64,000 nucleotides of DNA from an uncultured Veillonella sp. (GTDB lineage Bacteria > Bacillota > Negativicutes > Veillonellales > Veillonellaceae): assembly GCA_934183145.1 (NCBI GenBank), contig CAKPSA010000001.1:1-64000 (forward strand), read 5' to 3'. Positions 20,321 to 28,598 of the stretch are shown one piece after another. The translations under genes and the position numbers were made by a program. The stretch's first letter is position 1, and each line of letters begins with the position of its first letter. Under the pieces are notes generated by a model. That model saw nothing but the letters and a program-made list of their open reading frames with translations, was not told the origin of the DNA and ran no database searches.

Positions 20321-21758
20321 GTTTTTTCCACCGTGCACCTTGAGGGGAATCCTCAATGGTAATACCGATTTCAGCCAAACGATCGCGGATGCAATCAGCT
20401 AATGCCCATTGTTTTTGTTCGCGGCACGCTTGACGTACAGACAAGATAACTTGCATTAATTCTTCGTATTCAGCAGCGTTAGCACCTGTGTTACCTTCCC
20501 ATGCTTTTTCAAGAATACCAATTACTTCTGTCATGAATTTGAAGATACGTTTTACTTCAGTAATTGCTTCTTGGCAAACAACACCTTCACGTCCTGTCAC
20601 AGCTTGGTAATAGATGTTGATTTCTTTTGCAAGACCGAACATGCTAGATGTAGCTAACGCAGTATTGAAGTCATCGCTCATAGCTGCTTCGAATTCTTCT
20701 TCATATTCTTTAGCTTTTTCTAATAAGCGTTGTGCTTCATCACATGGACCTGGTTCACATTTTTCAAGGTACAATAGATTTTCAATAGCAGTGCTTAAAC
20801 GTTCTAAGGATTTATTTGCTTCTTCTAAACGTTCATCAGAGAAATCTAATGGACTACGATAATGCGTACTCAACAAGAAATAGCGTAATGCATCTGGGCT
20901 ATATTGTTCCAAAATATCTTTTACCAAGAAGAAGTTATTCAAGGATTTAGACATTTTTTCAGAATTAATGGTAATGAAACCATTGTGTAACCAATAGCGT
21001 ACAGATGGATGTTGACCAGAACAACCTTCAGATTGAGCAATTTCGTTTTCATGATGTGGGAAGATCAAATCACTACCGCCACCATGGAAGTCAAATTCTG
21101 TGCCTAAATATTTTTGGCTCATCGCAGAACATTCAATATGCCAGCCTGGACGACCATTCCCCCAAGGGCTTTCCCAATATGGTTCACCTGGTTTTGCAGC
21201 TTTCCATAATGCAAAGTCCATAGGATTTTTCTTACGGCCATCAACTTCGATACGAGCACCTGCTTCCATATCATCTAATGTACGGCCAGATAATTCACCA
21301 TAATGTTCAAATTTATCAACGCTATAATATACATCGCCATCGAGTTCATAGGCATAGCCTTTTTCAATCAATGTAGAAATCATAGCAATAATATCTTCGA
21401 TATGTGTAGATACACGAGGATAAATATCAGCACGTTGTACACCAAGTGCATCCATTACTTCAAAATAGCTATCAATATAACGGTTTGCAATAGTATCCCA
21501 AGATACACCTTCACCATTAGATGTATTGATGATCTTATCATCTACATCAGTAAAGTTTTGTACATATGTTACTTTATAGCCTACATGTTTCATGTAGCGA
21601 CGAATTACGTCCCATGTTACGAATGGACGTGCATTGCCAATATGAGGATGATTATATGGTGTAACACCACATACATACATCTTTGCCTCACCTGGTGTTA
21701 CAGGATTGAACACCTCTTTTTGGCGCGTCATAGTATTATAAACTGTAATTTCTCTCAT
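20310..21758 (-). CDS. cysS: Cysteinyl-tRNA synthetase
   Basis: Class I synthetase of 482 aa. The HIGH-equivalent is PYNHPHIGNAR (about 34-44), the KMSKS signature is EKMSKSLNNF, and zinc ligands include Cys29 and the Cys and His of GWHIECSAMSQ. The frame is open 44 codons further upstream, but that region is the T-box terminator. GGAGG precedes the ATG at 21758. It heads cysS-mrnC-rlmB-rae1 (and probably sigH-secG onward). A T-box leader makes it responsive to uncharged tRNA-Cys. Confidence 0.97.
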   Translation of the reverse strand: MREITVYNTMTRQKEVFNPVTPGEAKMYVCGVTPYNHPHIGNARPFVTWDVIRRYMKHVGYKVTYVQNFTDVDDKIINTSNGEGVSWDTIANRYIDSYFEVMDALGVQRADIYPRVSTHIEDIIAMISTLIEKGYAYELDGDVYYSVDKFEHYGELSGRTLDDMEAGARIEVDGRKKNPMDFALWKAAKPGEPYWESPWGNGRPGWHIECSAMSQKYLGTEFDFHGGGSDLIFPHHENEIAQSEGCSGQHPSVRYWLHNGFITINSEKMSKSLNNFFLVKDILEQYSPDALRYFLLSTHYRSPLDFSDERLEEANKSLERLSTAIENLLYLEKCEPGPCDEAQRLLEKAKEYEEEFEAAMSDDFNTALATSSMFGLAKEINIYYQAVTGREGVVCQEAITEVKRIFKFMTEVIGILEKAWEGNTGANAAEYEELMQVILSVRQACREQKQWALADCIRDRLAEIGITIEDSPQGARWKKREV

Positions 21759-21784
21759 CGTTACCGATGCCTCCATATTCGTAA

Positions 21785-22034
21785 AATAAAAAAGACCCCT
21801 CATCTCATACAGAGACGATGGTCCGCGGTTCCACTCTGTTAGGCACCAATATAGTACCCACTCATCGCATAACGGCGCGTCACCGGACAAACCTACCTAT
21901 AATCGGAGTGTCAGCTCATGAATGCATTTCGTCTACCTATCCTTGAACCCTCCCACCATCGGTTCTCGCTAAAAAGTTAGTTGTAGAGTACTTCTTTCAG
22001 TCTTAGCTATTAGTAATCATCTATATTCAGATAT
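21785..22034 (-). promoter_or_regulatory. T-box riboswitch leader of cysS
   Basis: Untranslated leader of about 250 nt. The T-box core AGAGTGGAACCGCGG lies at 21823-21837. It is followed by a terminator hairpin (about 21785-21824) ending in TTTTTTATTTT. An AGTA element and a downstream GAAA are followed by UGC at 21924-21926, the right place and codon for a cysteine specifier. Uncharged tRNA-Cys would pair with UGC and with the T-box bulge to favour antitermination. The leader explains most of the 412-bp gap upstream of cysS. Confidence 0.92.
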
Positions 22035-22040
22035 GTAAAT

Positions 22041-22069
22041 ATTGTATCAATTATCCTATAGAATGTCAA
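22041..22069 (-). promoter_or_regulatory. Promoter of the cysS operon
   Basis: TTGACA, 17-bp spacer, TACAAT. Transcription would start near 22034 and run into the T-box leader. Confidence 0.88.
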
Positions 22070-22083
22070 TGAGAACAAGAAAA

Positions 22084-22156
22084 TCCTCACCTTTCAACAT
22101 ATCCTGCTAGCCTATGATACATGCGTATTTCGACTATATAATTTGAAAGATGAGGA
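22084..22156 (-). terminator. Long stem-loop after the BASS transporter gene
   Basis: Arms of 14 bp (22084-22097 and 22143-22156) pair with one G-T wobble around a 45-nt loop. On the minus strand the second arm is followed by TTTTCTTG. It begins 15 bases after the transporter stop and ends just before the cysS promoter. The loop is unusually large for a simple terminator. Confidence 0.6.
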
Positions 22157-22170
22157 CGAAGTATTACCTA

Positions 22171-23124
22171 TTAAGCATTTTCTAATTTTTCTTGATCATC
22201 ATGTTTACGGCAAATACCTGCAAAGATAGAGCCTGTAAAGTTATGGATGATAGAGAACACTGCACCCGCTACTGCTGCTTGAGGTGTAAAGTGTTTAAGC
22301 GCTAAAGATACGGATAACGCAGAGTTTTGCATTGCCACTTCAATTTGCATGGCACGACGGGAAGAAATATCGATACTAAGGGCCTTACAAATGAAGTAGG
22401 TTACTACGTAACCACTCACATTTTGTACCAAGCAAGCTACGAAGATAATGAAACCAGTTTCAGCAATTTGTTTTTGGTTTACTGCAGTTACAGCTGCTAA
22501 AATAAGCAATACTGCAATAGCCGCAATTGTAGGACAAACATCTTTAATAGGTTCAATCTTAGAACCGATGAAGTAATTCAATACGATACCTAAGATAATT
22601 GGTACCAATACGATTTTTACGATGGAAATAAACATCGGCATAAATTGAATTTCAATGGAAGATGTAGCACCTGCATAGAGTACAACGAATAAAGGTGTTA
22701 ATACTGGAGCCAATAATGTAGAAACAGTCGTTGCAGATACAGATAAAGGAACATTACCATTAGCAAGGAAAGTCATAACATTAGAAGCTGTACCACCAGG
22801 ACATGCACCTAACAGGATGAAGCCGATACCAATTTCCGGAGGGAAATTGAAAATAATGGCTACCAAGAAACCTGCCAATGGCATCCATAAGAATTGAATA
22901 ACAGATACAAGAATAACCTTCATTGGTTGCTTAAATACATCAAGGAAAACTTGAGCCGTTAATGTTAACCCCATGGCAAACATAACAAATTGAAGCATGT
23001 ACGCAATGTACGGCGTCATCCAAGAAAATACAGTTGGTAATAAATACGCTAACACTGCCATCAATAGCACGATCCATGAAAGATAGCTATTGAATAAGTG
23101 ATTAAGAGAACGAATAATACTCAT
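22171..23124 (-). CDS. Bile acid:sodium symporter (BASS) family transporter
   Basis: Polytopic membrane protein of 317 aa with nine or ten predicted helices. Family motifs include MFAMGLTLTAQVF in an early helix, GFILLGACPGGTASNVMTFLANGNVPLSVSATT in the crossover helix region, and a later E(V)AMQNSALSVSLA segment. BASS homologues in bacteria carry organic anions such as pantoate, pyruvate or bile acids; the substrate here is unknown. The ATG at 23124 is preferred because AAAGTGAG precedes it; another ATG six codons upstream has no ribosome-binding site. It has its own promoter. Confidence 0.9.
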   Translation of the reverse strand: MSIIRSLNHLFNSYLSWIVLLMAVLAYLLPTVFSWMTPYIAYMLQFVMFAMGLTLTAQVFLDVFKQPMKVILVSVIQFLWMPLAGFLVAIIFNFPPEIGIGFILLGACPGGTASNVMTFLANGNVPLSVSATTVSTLLAPVLTPLFVVLYAGATSSIEIQFMPMFISIVKIVLVPIILGIVLNYFIGSKIEPIKDVCPTIAAIAVLLILAAVTAVNQKQIAETGFIIFVACLVQNVSGYVVTYFICKALSIDISSRRAMQIEVAMQNSALSVSLALKHFTPQAAVAGAVFSIIHNFTGSIFAGICRKHDDQEKLENA

Positions 23125-23169
23125 AAAAGCACTCACTTTCATAATAAATAAAAATAAAAGACGCCGATT

Positions 23170-23198
23170 ATTATAGCATTTCTATAGGATAATCTCAA
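23170..23198 (-). promoter_or_regulatory. Promoter of the BASS transporter gene
   Basis: TTGAGA, 17-bp spacer, TATAAT, between the gltX terminator and the transporter start. Confidence 0.82.
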
Positions 23199-23205
23199 TA
23201 TACAT

Positions 23206-23241
23206 AAAAAAGCTCTCATAACCTCAGCTATGAGAGCTTTT
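23206..23241 (-). terminator. Terminator after gltX
   Basis: AGCTCTCATA / TATGAGAGCT stem, 8-nt loop, followed on the minus strand by a TTTTTT run. It ends the radA-ispDF-gltX side. Confidence 0.88.
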
Positions 23242-23257
23242 ACATTAGCTTCTATTA

Positions 23258-24727
23258 CTATTTTGTTAAAGCGCTAACATTGTCTAAGCGATGTAAGCAT
23301 TTTTCTTTACCAAGCAATGTAACGATATTATTCAAATCTGGACCATGCATTTGACCTGTTAAAGCCACGCGGATTGGCATGAATACGAATTTACCTTTCA
23401 AAGCAGTTTCTTTCATAACAGCTTTAATCGTTGCTTTTACAACGTCAGGTGTAATTTCATCAAGTTCTGCCAATGCATTACGGAATGCACCAAGAACTGT
23501 TGGTGCTGTTTCTTCATTCAATACAGCACGCAATTCCTCTTCATGACCTTCTTCAAGGAATACTGTTTCGCCCATGAACATGCCTACATGATCTTTAATT
23601 TGCGCACCATAGCTAATATGATCGCGGAATGTGGAGCATAGCAATGTCAACCAATCAATATCCGCTTGATTTAAACTATCTGGAGCCAAACCAACCTCTT
23701 TCAAATGAGGCAAGCAAAGATGGAATAATTCTTCATCACTCAAGTTTTTCATGTAGTGGAAGTTAATATGGTTCAATTTATCGATGTCGAATACAGCAGG
23801 GTTCTTCGCTACGCGATCCATGGAGAAGGCTTGAATCAATTCATCTTGTGTAAAGAACTCTTCTTCCCCTTCTGGAGCCCAACCTAAAAGCGCTAAGAAG
23901 TTTACAAGTGCTTCTGGCAAATAGCCTAATTGTTTGTATTGTTCAACAGAAGTAGCACCATGACGTTTGGACATTTTCTTGTAATCTTTACCAAGAATCA
24001 AGGAAATGTGACCAAACTTAGGTACTTCCCAACCCAACGCTTCATAAATAGCCATTTGACGTGGTGTGTTAGATAAATGTTCCTCTGCACGAATAACGTG
24101 AGTAATGCCCATCATATGATCGTCCATTACTACCGCAAAGTTATATACAGGAATACCGTCGGATTTAACGATAACGAAGTCACCTACACCGTTGGATTCA
24201 AAGGATACATGACCGCGTACCATATCATCAAAAGCATATGTTTTATTCAAAGGAACGCGTAAACGAATTGTTGGTTTACGACCTTCTGCAATATATTTAG
24301 CCTTAGTTTCTTCGTCTAAATGGTGGCAATGACCGTTATATTTAGGTGTTTCGCCACGATCCATTTGTTCTTGACGAACAGCATCTAATTCTTCTGGTGT
24401 GCAGTAGCACTCATACGCTTTGCCTTCGTCTAATAAGCGTTGTGTTACTTCTTTATATAAATCGAGACGTTCTGTTTGACGGTAAGGGCCATTGTCGCCG
24501 CCTACATCAATACCTTCATCCCAGTTCATGCCAAGCCATTGTAAGGAAGCTTTGATATTTTCTTCACTTTCACGTGTGGAGCGAGCCAAATCTGTATCTT
24601 CAATGCGCAATACAAATGTGCCTTTTTCCTTACGTGCTAATAGCCAGTTAAATAAAGCAGAACGAGCACCACCAATGTGGAATGGACCCGTAGGGCTTGG
24701 AGCAAAACGAACTTTCATGGAACTCAT
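23258..24727 (-). CDS. gltX: Glutamyl-tRNA synthetase
   Basis: Class Ib synthetase of 489 aa. The HIGH-type motif is APSPTGPFHIGGARSALFN (about 8-26) and the KMSKR motif is KDYKKMSKRHG (about 245-255). As GatCAB genes are present at the left end of the window, this enzyme is probably non-discriminating and also charges tRNA-Gln, which GatCAB then amidates; that is an inference. It follows ispDF by two bases and starts at an ATG with GGAGAGG seven bases upstream. Confidence 0.97.
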   Translation of the reverse strand: MSSMKVRFAPSPTGPFHIGGARSALFNWLLARKEKGTFVLRIEDTDLARSTRESEENIKASLQWLGMNWDEGIDVGGDNGPYRQTERLDLYKEVTQRLLDEGKAYECYCTPEELDAVRQEQMDRGETPKYNGHCHHLDEETKAKYIAEGRKPTIRLRVPLNKTYAFDDMVRGHVSFESNGVGDFVIVKSDGIPVYNFAVVMDDHMMGITHVIRAEEHLSNTPRQMAIYEALGWEVPKFGHISLILGKDYKKMSKRHGATSVEQYKQLGYLPEALVNFLALLGWAPEGEEEFFTQDELIQAFSMDRVAKNPAVFDIDKLNHINFHYMKNLSDEELFHLCLPHLKEVGLAPDSLNQADIDWLTLLCSTFRDHISYGAQIKDHVGMFMGETVFLEEGHEEELRAVLNEETAPTVLGAFRNALAELDEITPDVVKATIKAVMKETALKGKFVFMPIRVALTGQMHGPDLNNIVTLLGKEKCLHRLDNVSALTK

Positions 24728-24729
24728 GA

Positions 24730-25905
24730 TTATACCTCTCCTTCATATACAGAAACGACAGCTTGTGCAGCAATACCTTCGCGGCGCCCAATAGCACCTA
24801 GCATTTCATTCGTTGTCGCTTTAATACTAATACGTTCTAATGGTATTTCTAAAACAGATTGTAAATTCGCCTTCATCGTATCGATGTGCGGCTTTAATTT
24901 AGGTGTCTCCGAAATAACCATAATATCTATATTATAGGCTTGTAACCCACGTTCTTTCAATAAGGAATTAACCTTTTCTAGTAAAAGCATGCTAGAAATC
25001 CCTTTATATTGGTCATCTTCAGGCGGGAAATAATATCCAATATCTCGTAGACCTGCAGCACCTAACATGGCATCCATCAATGCATGAATGAGCACATCCG
25101 CATCGGAATGACCATCAGGACCGAGTTCAGATTCAATACGAACACCGCCAAGAATACAAGGGCGACCTGCTTTTAATTGATGAATATCATAACCAAATCC
25201 AACGCGCATACGTGTATCCTCAATTCCTAAATATCGCTTAGCTACTGCAATATCATTTGGTGTTGTTACCTTTATATTACAATAGTCTCCTTCAACTATA
25301 TGTACAGGCTTACCTACATACTCTACTAAAGATACATCATCTGTGCCAAGATACTTTGTTTCATAAGCTGCTTGATGAGCCTCTACAAATAATTCTTTTT
25401 GAAAGCCTTGAGGGGTTTGAATTTGATATAACTCACTACGTTGTAAGGTTTCCAAAACATTATGATCCATATCAACCCGTTTAATAGTGTCTGTAGCAGG
25501 AACACCTACGGTAGCTGCACCATAGGTATTAGCCGCCTCAGCTACATCGATAAACATCTTAGTAGCAGCCAAAGGTCGTGCCCCATCATGAACAAGAACA
25601 ATATTGGTTTCTTCTGATACAGCCTTAAGGCCACAAGCTACAGAATCTTGACGCTCTTTTCCACCAAGTACGATGTGTACGGGAACAGACAAATCTAACT
25701 CTTGTATATGTTTTGTCATATACTCTTGTTCACCATCGGCTACAACAAGAATAATCTCATTCAAACCTTCAATATTTGCTACATTTTGTAGTGTGCGCTG
25801 AATGATAGAGAATCGACCTAAAGGAATAAATATCTTGTTTTCTTTATGCCCCATACGACGCCCTGCACCAGCGGCGAGAACAACACAACTAATTACCTTG
25901 TCCAT
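24730..25905 (-). CDS. ispDF: Bifunctional IspD/IspF of the MEP isoprenoid pathway
   Basis: Fusion of 391 aa. Residues 1-230 are IspD (MEP cytidylyltransferase), with VVLAAGAGRRMG near the start, VLVHDGARPL and a TTPNDIAVAKRYL end. From about residue 233, MRVGFGYDIHQL begins IspF (MEcPP synthase), with the metal ligands Asp and His in DIH and GHSDADVLIHALMDAML. A single chain carries two non-consecutive steps, as in some other bacteria. The ATG at 25905 is chosen because GGAGG lies just upstream; the start overlaps the preceding gene by 17 bases. Confidence 0.96.
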   Translation of the reverse strand: MDKVISCVVLAAGAGRRMGHKENKIFIPLGRFSIIQRTLQNVANIEGLNEIILVVADGEQEYMTKHIQELDLSVPVHIVLGGKERQDSVACGLKAVSEETNIVLVHDGARPLAATKMFIDVAEAANTYGAATVGVPATDTIKRVDMDHNVLETLQRSELYQIQTPQGFQKELFVEAHQAAYETKYLGTDDVSLVEYVGKPVHIVEGDYCNIKVTTPNDIAVAKRYLGIEDTRMRVGFGYDIHQLKAGRPCILGGVRIESELGPDGHSDADVLIHALMDAMLGAAGLRDIGYYFPPEDDQYKGISSMLLLEKVNSLLKERGLQAYNIDIMVISETPKLKPHIDTMKANLQSVLEIPLERISIKATTNEMLGAIGRREGIAAQAVVSVYEGEV

Positions 25906-27040
25906 TTTGTCCTCCATCTACACGAGCAAAGATCATACGACCTGCACTAGTTTGTAAGATAGATGTAACCATAACCTCTACGGTTTGACCTACATAAGGT
26001 TTACCATCTTCAACAACAATCATGGTACCATCGTCGAGATAAGCAACACCTTGATGTACCTCCTTACCTTCTTTCATAATTTGCACGCGAATCCATTCGC
26101 CTGCAATGAGGGCTGGTTTAAGTACATTAGCTAGCTCATTAAGATTAAGCACTTCAATGCCTTGTACACGAGCAACCTTATTTAAGTTGAAATCGTTAGT
26201 CATCAACTTCCATTGTTTATCTAAAGCAAGGCGCATTAATTTAGAGTCAACTTCTGTAAGATCATCATAGTCGTCTTCTACCACTTCAATGGCTACCTTA
26301 TTAGCATCTTGCATCTCTTTCAAAATATCGAGACCACGGCGACCACGATTGCGCTTTGTAGAATCTGCAGAGTCAGAAATAATTTGTAACTCATTCAATA
26401 CAAAGAGTGGAACCATGAGAGGGCCTTCAATAAAACCTGTATTACATAGTTCCTTAATACGTCCATCAATGATAACAGAAGTATCTAATAGTTTTGGAGT
26501 GCTCGTAGATTTATCAGATTTATGAGTAGAGAACATTTTAAAACGACTTGTTTTTTTACTTCCATCTCCGCCCCATTGTTGTACATAATTATTGTACATT
26601 TCAGGGCCTTTACGAGCCATGATCTTAAGGCCACTATATCCAAAGATAGCACTCAATATGATAGGAATGTAAGGTCCTATAATAGGTACTTGATTGAATG
26701 CAACACCAATTAAATTTGCAATAATAAGACCGAATAATAAACCGATGGTGCCTGCAATCAATTCTTGATTTGGAATATGAGTGAGAATACGTTCTAATCG
26801 TTTAGCAATCACTAAACCTTGTTTTAAAATGAATGAAGAAATTAAATAACCAATAATAATGCCTATTAAAGTACCAAGAATTAATACTGAAATACGTGCA
26901 ATGGTCAATGACATATCCCCAAAGGACTCAAATTGAGAGACCAAATATGGGTCGATAATAGGTGCTAAGCTATCCATTCCAACATAAGCCGCTGTGCCCA
27001 CAAGAATGGCTATTACATAGCGCAATATCCGATAAATCAT
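25889..27040 (-). CDS. Membrane-anchored PIN/TRAM domain protein (YacL family)
   Basis: 383 aa. Four hydrophobic helices occupy about residues 5-145. A PIN domain follows (about 185-310), with acidic residues in LLDTSVIIDGRI, NELQIISDSADS and LMTNDFNL. A TRAM domain forms the C-terminus (EVHQGVAYLDDGTMIVVEDGKPYVGQTVEVMV). Related Firmicute YacL proteins sit beside radA and ispD, as here, but their RNA target is not established. AGGAGG lies seven bases before the ATG at 27040; a TTG codon precedes it in frame. Confidence 0.88.
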   Translation of the reverse strand: MIYRILRYVIAILVGTAAYVGMDSLAPIIDPYLVSQFESFGDMSLTIARISVLILGTLIGIIIGYLISSFILKQGLVIAKRLERILTHIPNQELIAGTIGLLFGLIIANLIGVAFNQVPIIGPYIPIILSAIFGYSGLKIMARKGPEMYNNYVQQWGGDGSKKTSRFKMFSTHKSDKSTSTPKLLDTSVIIDGRIKELCNTGFIEGPLMVPLFVLNELQIISDSADSTKRNRGRRGLDILKEMQDANKVAIEVVEDDYDDLTEVDSKLMRLALDKQWKLMTNDFNLNKVARVQGIEVLNLNELANVLKPALIAGEWIRVQIMKEGKEVHQGVAYLDDGTMIVVEDGKPYVGQTVEVMVTSILQTSAGRMIFARVDGGQNGQGN

Positions 27041-27055
27041 CAAATCACCTCCTAA

Positions 27056-28429
27056 TTAAGAAAATACCAGTTGCATTGCCTCTTGAATAGATTTAATGCC
27101 TCTAATCTTGATAGAACTATCATTATCCTTGATTTGCTTATAATTGCCTTCAGGAATAATAAATTTTTTAAAGCCTAACTTCTTTGCTTCATTAATACGC
27201 TGCTCAATACGTGGAATACTACGAACATTACCAGTCAGTCCTACTTCACCTAAAATGACCATATCGGTAGGAACGATGCGATTCTTTAGATTAGATACGA
27301 TAGCAACAGCCATAGATAAATCACATGCTGGCTCATTAACCTTAAGACCACCTATAACATTAACATATACATCTTTATTGCCCAATGTAAAGCCACATCG
27401 TTTTTCTAGTACTGCTAACAATACAATAAGACGATTTAAATCATAACCTATGGCAGTACGTCGCGGCATACCAAAAGCAGTAGTAACTACAAGGCTTTGT
27501 ACCTCTACAAGAATAGGACGAACCCCTTCAAGATAAATCATAACGGCACTGCCACTTTCCTCATCAGATCGTTCTGCCAATAAGGAAGCTGATGGATTAG
27601 ATAACTCTTGTAATCCTTCCTCAACCATGGCAAAGATACCTGTTTCAGATGTAGAGCCAAAACGATTCTTAATAGAGCGCAAAATACGGAATTGATAAGA
27701 CCGCTCACCTTCGAAATAAAGTACTACATCCACCATATGCTCTAACATACGCGGGCCCGCAATATTTCCCTCCTTAGTAACATGTCCAATGATGACCGTT
27801 GGAATATTGCGTTCTTTACAGAATCGAAGAAGTCGAGATGTACATTCTCGCACTTGGCTAACACTGCCTGGAGCAGCATCAATATCACCAGTATACATGG
27901 TTTGAATGGAGTCGATAACTAACAAAGAAGGCGTCATTGCATCAGCTTGTTCTAAAATATGATCTAAATCTGTATCAGCAATAACTTGTAGTCGCTCACT
28001 ATTGATATGAAGTCGCTCTGCTCGAAGCTTAAGCTGTAACTGAGACTCTTCACCAGATGCATATAGAACAGTACCTACCGTATCGGCTACCTTTTGAGAA
28101 ACTTGTAATAGCAACGTAGATTTACCAATACCTGGATCACCACCTAAGAGCATTAATGCACCAGGTACTATACCGCCACCTAATACGCGGTCAATTTCAC
28201 CAAAGGTTGTAGATACACGCGCAATGGAGGAAATTTCAATGTCTGGTAAAGCAGTTGGTTTTGTTGTTTGGTTTCCTACACCTCGTGAAGGTGTGCGGCT
28301 ATGTTTAGTTTCTTTGATAATCTCTTCAACTAATGTATTCCATTCGCCACATTGTGGACAACGTCCCATCCACTTAGATGACTCAGCCCCACAATTCTGA
28401 CAGAAGAATACTGATTTTGCTTTTGCCAT
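27056..28429 (-). CDS. radA: DNA repair protein RadA
   Basis: RecA-like branch-migration helicase of 457 aa acting in recombination and transformation. It has an N-terminal zinc finger (Cys10, Cys13, Cys24, Cys27), Walker A GGDPGIGKST (about 95), the RadA-specific KNRFG motif in RSIKNRFGSTSE, and a C-terminal Lon-protease-like domain (LGEVGLTGNVRSIP). It is the first gene of radA-yacL-ispDF-gltX. No clear promoter is visible in the short upstream gap. Confidence 0.96.
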   Translation of the reverse strand: MAKAKSVFFCQNCGAESSKWMGRCPQCGEWNTLVEEIIKETKHSRTPSRGVGNQTTKPTALPDIEISSIARVSTTFGEIDRVLGGGIVPGALMLLGGDPGIGKSTLLLQVSQKVADTVGTVLYASGEESQLQLKLRAERLHINSERLQVIADTDLDHILEQADAMTPSLLVIDSIQTMYTGDIDAAPGSVSQVRECTSRLLRFCKERNIPTVIIGHVTKEGNIAGPRMLEHMVDVVLYFEGERSYQFRILRSIKNRFGSTSETGIFAMVEEGLQELSNPSASLLAERSDEESGSAVMIYLEGVRPILVEVQSLVVTTAFGMPRRTAIGYDLNRLIVLLAVLEKRCGFTLGNKDVYVNVIGGLKVNEPACDLSMAVAIVSNLKNRIVPTDMVILGEVGLTGNVRSIPRIEQRINEAKKLGFKKFIIPEGNYKQIKDNDSSIKIRGIKSIQEAMQLVFS

Positions 28430-28454
28430 AATACCTCAAAACTTTTATATAAGA

Positions 28455-28493
28455 TAAAAAAGGTCATGAATGATAACCATTCATGACCTTTTA
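28455..28493 (-). terminator. Terminator after clpC
   Basis: Fourteen-bp perfect stem (AAAGGTCATGAATG / CATTCATGACCTTT), 5-nt loop, then TTTTTTATC on the minus strand. It separates the ctsR operon from radA. Confidence 0.9.
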
Positions 28494-28598
28494 TGCATAA
28501 TTTTACTACATGGTTAACTATCACTATTTTATAGTATACCATTTAAGCCATATAATTTATATGAAAGGTAGTCATTAACTATATATTTTGTATTTATA

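Noticed and set aside
21759-21890. N-terminal extension of cysS
   Set aside because: This stretch is the T-box terminator region; the family N-terminus begins at the ATG at 21758.
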